Source: Echiichthys vipera
Lineage: Eukaryota > Chordata > Actinopteri > Perciformes > Trachinidae
Reading direction: 5' to 3'
Length of the DNA: 64,000 nucleotides
Assembly (NCBI GenBank): GCA_963691815.1
Contig: OY829668.1
Coordinates: 949,531-1,013,530, forward strand
Within the stretch, counting starts at the first letter, position 1. Each line of letters starts with the position of its first letter. The translations under genes and the position numbers were made by a program. Under the pieces are notes generated by a model. The model saw nothing but the letters and a program-made list of their open reading frames with translations. It did not search any database and was not told the origin of the DNA. Positions 35,175-45,300 of the stretch are shown here, one piece after another.

Positions 35175-36194
35175 GTAAGAGACGACTTTAACGAGCTAAC
35201 GTAGCTAGCGCAGACGATGCTGTACATGCTAACCCTTTTAAACGGGGACGAGGACGTGCTGCAGGTCAAAGCAGCATCAGAACGGGGGAAGAAAGGTGAC
35301 TTGCGTGACCTTGAACGTGGCGTGGTTGTTGCTCTGATCCACTGGGATTTTCACGCACAACCATCTCTGGTTTACAGAGAACGCTCCGGAAAAGAGCAAA
35401 GACCCAGAGAGCGGCAGTTCTGTGGGCGCAGGTGTTGACGCCAGAGGAAGAGGAGGATGGACACACTGGTTGGAGCTGATAGAAAGGGACAGGAACTCAA
35501 ATATCCACTGGTTCCAACATCTGTGAACGCACAACACCAGCCCCTTTCTACAGAGAGGGAACAGCAGCAGAAGACCACACTGACTCTTTATCGAGCACCA
35601 GGTGTGCCTAATAAAGTGGCCACTGAGCGCATACTCACTGCTTTATATTCCTGTTTTTATATGTTTTTATTTTCAAAGTCATTCAAACAGAAGAGAGCTG
35701 CTTTGCATATAAGAAACCCTCCTTGTCACGATGAGTACAGACAGATTCATCACGCCTCTAAGCTTCAGCAGCAAAGTCTCAATTAGAAAATGCCGTCTTT
35801 CAAGATGTTTGAAACCCCTGCACTTAACCTTCTCTCAGGAACAAAACACCAAATACCTTCTGTCACATTTAGCTCCAGGCACTTTAGACCACTTCAGATG
35901 TGGTGCCAGAGCCGACCCTGGCCCTCCCTGAGCCCCTGAGCTGAATTATTACAAGCTGAGATCACATGTGCCTTAAAAATCCTGCAAAACGAGTTCCTCT
36001 CTCAGAGAAGAGACCGTTTTCTCCTGAGGGCTCTCCGGTCCGCGTAAGCGATCTGTCAGCACGCTGCCGAAGCAGGAGGTTGTTTTTAAAACACTTGACA
36101 GTATTTTTTTTTTATGACAGGATCAGAGAAAAGATTCAATTACAAATGCAACTTAATATATCAAATTCATATAATTTATTTAGTCTGCCAGAAT

Positions 36195-36605
36195 TCCTAA
36201 ACCTGCCTGCCTTCTTGTACCTGTCTGCCTGCCTTCTTGTACCTGTCTGCCTGCCTTCTTGTACCTGTCTGCCTTCTTGTACCTGTCTGCCTGCCTTCTT
36301 GTACCAGTCTGCCTTCTTGTACCAGTCTGCCTATTTGTACCAGTCTGCCTTCTTGTACCTGTCTGCCTTCTTGTACCTGTCTGCCTGCCTTCTTGTACCT
36401 GTCTGCCTGCCTTCTTGTACCTGTCTGCCTGCCTCTTGTACCTGTCTGCCTGCCTTCTTGTACCTGTCTGCCTGCTTGTACCAATCTGCCTTCTTGTACC
36501 AGTCTGCCTATTTGTACCAGTCTGCCTGCTTGTACCAGTCTGCCTTCTTGTACCTGTCTGCCTGCTTGTACCTGTCTGCCTGCCTTCTTGTACCTGTCTG
36601 TCTGC
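36195..36605. repeat. Minisatellite of the TTCTTGTACCTGTCTGCC type
   Basis: About 20 copies of the same 17-22 bp unit as the ZP-intron array, here in the opposite orientation. Units 1, 2 and 3 of the duplication carry about 2, 6 and 6 copies (21905-21960, 26663-26790, 31432-31560). The left flank ATTTAGTCTGCCAGAATTCC is common to all. Confidence 0.92.
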
Positions 36606-36619
36606 CTAATAATAGGGTT

Positions 36620-38505
36620 CGTAAAGGTGCTTGAAATCTTAGAAAATGCTTGAATTTTAATGCGTTTTCAAGGTTTGAAAAGTGCTTGAATTGTGGATAA
36701 AGGGCTTGAATTGTGGATAAAGGGCTTGAATTTTGGATAAAGGGCTTGAATTTTAGATGAAGTGCCTGAAAATACTCCGCATTTTTTCACAACCAAGCTG
36801 CAGCGGTGAGCTGTGGCCTCAAGGTCTCAGGTGCCTCAAGGGGCGGGGACCCTGGACCACCGTGGTGGACCCCGGGGGTCAGGGGTCCCCCTGAAGAAGG
36901 AGGCCTTCAGGATCTGGTCTCCCAGAAGACTCCGGAGATGGTTCTGAGGTCCCCACAGGTCTGAAGGGCTGCAGCCTCTGCTGGGTCAGAGGCAAAGCAG
37001 CGGGTGTGGGAGGAGTTCACAGAAGTCCTGGAGAAGGACTTTGGGGGGCACCGAGGTGCTTCTGGACCACCATTCAGCACCTCAGGAGGGGGACACGGGG
37101 AACCGTCCAAGCTGTTCACAGTAAGGACGGGACGCTGGTGACCTCAGCTGATGAGGTCATGGGGCGGTGGAAGGACTCTGAGGAAGTCCTGAATGGGCCC
37201 AACACGCCCTCTTTTGTAGAGGCAGAGCTGGAGGCTGATGGGGATCATCGCCAACATCTCTGACAGAAGTCACTGAGGAAGGAAACAAGTCCACAGAGGC
37301 AAAGCCCCAGGATCCATGAGCTGCATCCACACATGCTGAAAGCTTTGCTTTTGGAGGGGCTGTCTTGGTTGACACGTCTCTTCAACATAGCGTGGAAGTC
37401 TGGTCCTATAGTCAAACCTCAGATTGAAGAGGAACGATGCAGATTCCATCCTTTACGTGGAACAACAGACCAGCTCTTCACTCTCGCAAGGATCCTGGAG
37501 GGGGCCTGGGAGTGTGCCCATCCGGTCCATATGTGTTTTGTGGATCTGGAGAAGGCATATGACCGGGAGGTGCTGGGGGATTATGGCGTGTGGGGGTCAC
37601 ACAGAATATCTAGGCGTAGTCCCGGTGGGGAGGGGTTGCAGTTCGGTGGGCTGAGGATCTCGTCTATGCTTATTGCAGATGATGTGGTCCTGATGGCATC
37701 GTCGGTCAGTGACCTTCAGCAGCACCTTCAGCAAGCAGACTACCTCAGTGACTTGCTTACTCCAGGTAGGGAATGAGTTCTGACCCCAAGTGAAGGAGTT
37801 CAAGTACCTCGGGATCTTGTTCACGAGTGAGGGGACGATGGAGCGTGAGTTTGGCCGGAGAATCGGAGCAGCGGGGGCGGAGCTGCAGTCGCTCTACCGC
37901 ACCGTTGTGATGAAAAGAGAGCTGAGGAAGGCAAAGCTCTGGATCTACCGCTCATTCCTGGTTCCTACCCTCACCTGTGGTCCTGAAAGCTGGGTCAGGA
38001 CCCAAAGAACCAGGTCCAGGTCAGGACCCAAAGAATAAGGTCCAGGTCAGGACCCAAAGAACCAGGTCCAGGTCAGGACCCAAAGAACCAGGTCCAGGTC
38101 CAAGCGTGTGAAATGTGTTTCCTCAGGAGGGGGTCTGGAGTCTCCCTTAGAGAGAGGGGGAGAAGTTCAGCATCCGTGAGGAACTCGGAGTAGAGCCGCT
38201 GCTCCTTTGTGTTGAAAGGAGCCAGTTGAGGTGGTTCAGGATCATCTGGTAAGGATGAACCCTGGGCGCCTCCCTAGGGAGGTGTTCCAGGCACGTCCAG
38301 CTGGGAGGAGGCCTCGGGGAAGACCCAGGACCAGGTGGAGACATTAGATCTCCACACTGGCCTGGGAACGCCTCAGGATCCCCCAGTTAGAGCTGGTTAA
38401 TGTGGCCCGGGAAAGGGAAGTTTGGGGTCCACTGCTAAAGCTGCTGCCCCCGTGACCCGACCCCGGATAAGCGGATGAAGATGAGATGAGATGAGATAAT
38501 AATGA
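36620..38505 (+). mobile_element. Degenerate LINE, copy e (unit 4), internally deleted
   Basis: The leader (to CACAACCAA near 36798) joins directly to GCTGCAGCGGTGAG. About 900 bases including the endonuclease part are missing compared with copies c and d. The remainder to the tail at 38505 is well conserved. Confidence 0.88.
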
Positions 38506-39183
38506 TGATGATAATAATAATCACCTTTTTCAATATATATGCATTTGCCCAAATCTGGAATTTACCACAGCTGTAAGATGCTGGAAAAGCTTGAAAGTTG
38601 AACTTAAAAGTGCTTGAATTTGGCATTAATTCACTTATTTATTGAGACTTAAGTCACGTTTAGTCTTAATAATCATGTTCAGAATCAGTCAATTATTGAC
38701 CATTTAAATAAATACAAATAAAATAAATATCTAAATAAACTTCATGTTCAGTATCAGTCAATTATTGAACAATTAAATAAACAATAAATAAAATAAATAT
38801 ATAAAACATGTTCATTATCAGTCAATTGTTGAACATTTAAATAAAATAGATATCTAAATAAACTTCTTGTTCAGTATCAGTCATTGTTGACTATTTAAAT
38901 AAATAAATTTGACCTGGGGAAAGGTGTTAGGAACCCTGATTTATTTATTATTATAATTTTTTTGTATTTATTTCCGAATTTATTTACTCATTCCTGAATT
39001 TATTTATGCATTAATTTACTTATTTATTGACTTAAATCATGTTCAGTGCTCCATAATCTTTTTTTAAAATTTTATTTAAATATTAAATTTATACACAAAG
39101 TGTCAAACACTATCATAGAAACAATAAACACTGCAAGGATCTCAAAAATAAATAAATAATAATAATAATAAATAAACGATCTG

Positions 39184-39369
39184 TGACGTCATAACACAGC
39201 GTCTGAACAGGTGCATTGTGGGAAGTAGTCTGACGCTAGCTTGTTTATTTATTTTTGACATCTAGCGTCAATTTACTCATTTTACTGAAGATAAAATGTA
39301 CAAAAAAAAGTCGAAATTCAATAAGATATTAATTTAAAAAGGAGCTTTTTTCACAGGACGGACTTTAAA
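39184..39369 (+). promoter_or_regulatory. clcn4: clcn4 promoter region
   Basis: Contains a perfect cAMP response element TGACGTCA (39184-39191) and GCATTGTGGGAAGTAGT (39213-39229), whose reverse complement resembles a ZNF143-type site. There is no TATA box. It directly precedes exon 1, whose ATG is at 39370. The function is inferred from motifs and position; the start site is not known. Confidence 0.6.
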
Positions 39370-42300
39370 ATGGAGGCCGGTGAAGGTAAGAGACGACTTT
39401 AACGAGCTAACGTAGCTAGCGCAGACGATGCTGTACATGCTAACCCTTTTAAACGGGAGCATGCTAGCATGAATCTGGATTTAGCCTCTGTTTTTACGTC
39501 TTAACTCACATAAAACATGTTCAATCTAAAGTGTGAAGAAGCGTTTCAACACCTAGCAAAGCTGAGAACATTCTGGATCATGTGTCACGACATTTTCTAC
39601 TGTTAACGCGAATAAATCTGCATAAAAATCACCAAGTTTACTAAAAAAAGAGCTGTGATAAGTGTTCACAAAGCAGAATATCATATGATACAGTTCATCA
39701 ATGTAATAATCATTTATTAGCAGGTGATTTACAAAGATAATCTGAGGGGAAATGGATTTAAAAGTGTTTTTGTGCGCAACACAATGAAAAGTTTCTGTGT
39801 TTCAGGCTTTTAATGGACAAGTTTGATTCAAATTAAACAGATAATTAAAGAAGAAATGTTCTGAAAGTGCAGAAGTCTGGGAAACGCAAATACATCTGAA
39901 TTACAATCAAGAACTTTACTTAAAAATATTTAGAAAAACTTCATATTCAGTGTCAGTCAATTTTTAAACATTTAAATAAATAAAAACATATTTTAATAAA
40001 CTTCATATTCAGTGTCAGTCAATTTTTTAACATTTAAATAAATAAAAACATATTTTAATAAACTTCATATTCAGTGTCAGTCAATTTTTAAACATTTAAA
40101 TAAATAAATAAATATTTTAATAAACTTCATATTCAGTGTCAGTCAATTTTTTAACATTTAAATAAATAAAAACATATTTTAATAAACTTCATATTCAGTG
40201 TCAGTCAATTTTTAAACATTTAAATAAATAAATAAATATTTTAATAAACTTCATATTCAGTGTCAGTCAATTTTTTAACATTTAAATAAATAAATAAATA
40301 TTTTAATAAGCTTCATATTCCGTGTCAGTCGATTTTTAAACATTTAAATAAATAAAAACATATTTTAATAAACTTCATATTCAGTGTCAGTCAATTTTTA
40401 AACATTTAAATAAATAAAAACATATTTTAATAAGCTTCATATTCCGTGTCAGTCAATTTTTAAACATTTAAATAAATAAAAACACATTTTAATAAACTTC
40501 ATTTTCAGTGTCAGTCAATTTTTAAACATTTAAATAAAAATAAAATATTTAAATAAACTTCATTTTCAGTGTCAGTCAATTTTTAAACATTTAAATAAAT
40601 AAAACTAAAACAAATGTTTAAATAATCCTCTTGTTCATTATCATTTAATTTGTTGACCATTTAAATAAATAAAAATAAAATATTTAAATAAACTTCATAT
40701 TCAGTATCAGTCAATTATTGAACATTTAAATAAATTAAAATAAAACAAATATTTAAAACATTCAGTATCAGTCAACTGTAGACCATTTAAATCCATCGAA
40801 ATAAAATAAATATCTAAATAATCCTCTTGTTTATTATCATTTAATTGTTGTACATTTAAATCAATAAAACTAAAATTGCACGTTGGAAAGTTTGACGGCG
40901 CTGCGCTCCCGTCCTCCAGGTGCCAGCGGCGCCACGCCCACAGAGGAGATGAACGGCGCTGGAAACCTGATGGATTTCCTGGACGAGCCGTTTCCTGACG
41001 TGGGCACGTACGAAGACTTCCACACCATCGACTGGCTGAGGGAGAAATCCAGAGACACGGACCGCCACCGCAAGGTTGGACCGCGTCTCCCTGTTACACG
41101 CATACACGTGTTCGGCCTATTTTCAGTCTAAATGACGACGGCTTCTCCGCAGATCACCAGTAAGAGCAAAGAGTCCGTCTGGGAGCTGATCAAGAGCCTG
41201 CTGGACGCCTGGTCAGGATGGGTGGTGATGCTGCTCATCGGACTCCTCTCGGGTCAGTTGTCCCGTCTCACCAACTCTAAAATGAACCGCGGCAAGAAAA
41301 AGAAAAAGTGACTTTAGATTTGGAAAAAGGTTTTTTTATGGTATGTCTGTACGGAGCAAGACAGCTGCCGAAAAGCTGCGTCCGGGATTAAAAGATGCGT
41401 CCGGGATTCGAACCGTTCGTGTGCGTAAATAAAAAAGGTTCAGGTTCGGGTTCGGCTTGTTTTTACGTGAGTACGAATCTAATTTCTACCACTACGAAGT
41501 CTCCCCTGTGAACACGCGTCCAGTTTGTGCGTACGAGTAGAAAACGGGTTGAAATGACGTCACAAAGGTCACAATTCGTCATTTCAACTGGGCGGCTCAG
41601 TGGAAGAGTGGGTCGTCCTCTTTTCGAGAGGACATCTCTAGAGATGTAACCGGTGCGAATCGTCACGCGTGTGCACGTTTTTTTATCCGCGTCACGATGC
41701 ATCGTTACACCCTTATTCTGACTGCATCTTAAATCGTTATTAATTCAAGTAAACAGAGCGTTGAACAGGACGCACGTGCAGCGGCGTGCGCTTGAAACCG
41801 CAGTAGTGACGTGTGCGCTCTGTGCAGGCACGCTGGCCGGGGTGATCGACCTGGCGGTGGACTGGATGACGGACCTGAAGGAGGGCGTGTGTCTGTCGGC
41901 CTTCTGGTACAGCCACGAGCAGTGCTGCTGGACGTCCAACGAGACGACCTTCGACGACCGCGACAAGTGTCCTCAGTGGCAGAAGTGGGCGGAGCTGATG
42001 ACGGGCTACTCGGAGGTCAGAAAACAGGAAACGATGAATGAGAACAAACCTCTGTGGCTTGTTGTTTGTTATATTTCGTGGTCGTTTTTCCTCCCAGGGA
42101 GCCGGAGCGTACGTGTTGAACTACTTCCTGTACGTTCTGTGGGCGCTGCTCTTTTCCTTCCTGGCGGTGTCGCTGGTTCGAGTCTTCGCTCCGTACGCCT
42201 GCGGTTCGGGAATCCCAGAGGTGAGTCGCAAGGGCCGAGTTAAATTTTATGGCCTTTTTAATAACAATAATATTCATTTACTGGTTTAAACTAGAACAAT

Positions 42301-45300
42301 TCATTATATTATATAATAAATAAAAATAAACTCTATAAATAAATGAGCAATAATATTCATAAATTAATTAAAACAATACTAAATAATTTTTAAAAATACA
42401 TTAATTTAAATAAATAAAAATAAACTTGATAAATAAATGAGCAATAATATTCATAAATTAATTAAAACAATACTAAATAATTTAAAAAAATACATTAATT
42501 TAAATGAAATTAAACTTGATAAATAAATGAGCAATAATATTCATAAATTAATGAAAACTAACAGTTCATTAAAACAATAAATGAAGACATTTTTAAATGG
42601 ATTTGAATAAATAGAAATACACACACTAAGGTTCTTTTACACACTAAGGATAAGTAACTGTGTTGGTGCAGATAAAGACCATCCTCAGCGGCTTCATCAT
42701 CCGGGGGTACCTGGGCAAATGGACCCTGCTCATCAAGACGGTCACCCTGGTTCTGGCCGTGTCGTCGGGGCTCAGCCTGGGGAAGGAGGGCCCTCTGGTC
42801 CACGTGGCGTGCTGCTGCGGGAACCTCTTCTGCAGCCTCTTCTCCAAGTACAGCAAGAACGAGGGCAAGCGCCGAGAGGTAGAGTACGCTGTCACCTATG
42901 GACTGAGCTACTACCGCCCCTGACCCCTGACCTCCTACCCCTCACCTCCGACCCCTCACCTCCTACCCCTCACCTCCGACCCCTGACCCCTCACCTCCTA
43001 CCCCTCACCTCCGACCCCTGACCCCTCACCTCTGACCCCTCACCTCCGACCACTGACCCCTCACCTCTGACCCCACACCTCCTACCCCTCACCTCCGACC
43101 TCTGACCCCTCACCTCTGACCCCTCACCTCCGACCCCTGACCCCTCACCTCCTACCCCTCACCTCCGACCCCTGACCCCTCACCTCTGACCCCTCACCTC
43201 CTACCCCTGACCCCTCACCTCCTACCCCTGACCCCTCACCTCCTACCCCTCACCTCCGACCCCTGACCCCTCACCTCTGACCCCTCACCTCCTACCCCTG
43301 ACCCCTCACCTCTGACCCCTCACCTCCTACCCCTCACCTCCGACCCCTGACCCCTCACCTCTGACCCCACACCTCTTACCCCTCACCTCCTACCCCTCAC
43401 CTCCGACCTCTGACCCCTCACCTCTGACCCCTCACCTCCGACCCCTGACCCCTCACCTCTGACCCCTCACCTCCTACCCCTGACCCCTCACCTCTGACCC
43501 CTCACCTCTGACCCCTCACCTCTGACCCCTCACCTCAGACCCCTCACCTCCTACCCCTGACCCCTCACCTCCTACCCCTGACCCCTCACCTCCTACCCCT
43601 GACCCCTCACCTCCTACCCCTGACCCCTCACCTCCTACCCCTGACCCCTCACCTCCTACCCCTGACCCCTCACCTCTGACCCCTCACCTCTGACCCCTCA
43701 CCTCTGACCCCTCACCTCCTACCCCTGACCCCTCACCTCCTACCCCTGACCCCTCACCTCTGACCCCTCAACTCCTACCCCTGACCCCTCACCTCCTACC
43801 CCTGACCCCTCACCTCCTACCTCTGACCCCTCACCTCCTACCCCTGACCCCTCACCTCTGACCCCTCACCTCCTACCCCTGACCCCTCACCTCCTACCTC
43901 TGACCCCTCACCTCCTACCTCTGACCCCTCACCTCCTACCCCTGACCCCTCACCTCTGACCCCTCACATCCTACCTCTGACCCCTCACCTCCTACCTCTG
44001 ACCCCTCACCTCCTACCTCTGACCCCTCACCTCCTACCCCTGACCCCTCACCTCTGACCCCTCACCTCCTACTCCTACCTCTCACCTCTGACCCCTCACC
44101 TCTGACCCCTGATCTCTGACCTCTGACCCCTCAGGTGCTGTCGGCCGCCGCAGCAGCTGGAGTGTCCGTGGCCTTCGGAGCTCCAATCGGAGGAGTTCTG
44201 TTCAGTCTGGAAGAGGTTTGTTCTCACGCTGCGTCTGTGGAGCCATAGGTGTGAAAAATACCCATCAGAGAGAGAATACACGTGTAAATATGATAAATAC
44301 ACGTGTAAATATAATAAATACACGTGTAAATATGATAAATACACGTGTAAATATAATAAATACACGTGTAAATATAATAAATACACGTGTAAATATAATA
44401 AATACATGTGTAAATATCATAAATACACGTGTAAATATAATAAATACACGTGTAAATATAATAAATACACGTGTAAATATAATAAATACACGTGTAAATA
44501 TCATAAATACACGTGTAAATATAATAAATACACGTGTAAATATAATAAATACACGTGTAAATATAATAAATACACGTGTAAATATGATAAATACACGTGT
44601 AAATATAATAAATACACGTGTAAATATAATAAATACACGTGTAAATATAATAAATACACGTGTAAATATAATAAATACACGTGTAAATATAATAAATACA
44701 CGTGTAAATATGATAAATACACGTGTAAATATGATAAATACACGTGTAAATATGATAAATACACGTGTAAATATAATAAATACACGTGTAAATATAATAA
44801 ATACATGTGTAAATATGATAAATACACGTGGAAATATAATAAATACACGTGGAAATATGATAAATACACGTGTAAATATAATAAATACACGTGTAAATAT
44901 AATAAATACACATGTAAATATAATAAATACACGTGTAAATATAATAAATACAAATACATCTGAACATAATTAAATAAATATAAATGTTATTTTATATATT
45001 TTAAAATGACTTATTCTCTTCTCGATGGCGCTCCTGCAGGTCAGTTACTACTTCCCTCTGAAGACTCTGTGGCGTTCGTTCTTCGCCGCGCTGGTCGCCG
45101 CCTTCACGCTGCGCTCCATCAACCCGTTCGGCAACAGCCGCCTGGTGCTCTTCTACGTGGAGTACCACACGCCGTGGTACATGGCCGAGCTGGTCCCGTT
45201 CATCCTGCTGGGCGTGTTCGGCGGCCTCTGGGGGACGCTCTTTATCCGCGCCAACATCGCCTGGTGCCGGCGGAGGAAGACCACGCAGCTGGGGAAGTAC

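Larger units (their letters stand above)
30481..35249 (+). repeat. Tandem segmental duplication, unit 3
   Basis: 4769 bp, same order as unit 2, with LINE copy d (31575-34340) and clcn4 promoter/exon 1 (34973-35174). Its promoter end carries CATTTTACTG near 35068, like unit 4, where units 1 and 2 carry CATCTTACTG. That suggests exchange between units. Confidence 0.92.
35250..39457 (+). repeat. Tandem segmental duplication, unit 4 (gene-proximal)
   Basis: Starts with the Tc1-like right half and ends at AAACGGG in clcn4 intron 1, where sequence continues uniquely with AGCATGCTAGC. It is shorter (4.2 kb) because LINE copy e lacks about 900 bases, although its minisatellite (36195-36605) is longer than in the other units. 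Confidence 0.9.

Noticed and set aside
44218..44973. Open frames of about 250 codons on both strands
   Set aside because: Translation of a 21-bp repeat (seven codons per unit) in clcn4 intron 7; no composition or motif of a real protein.
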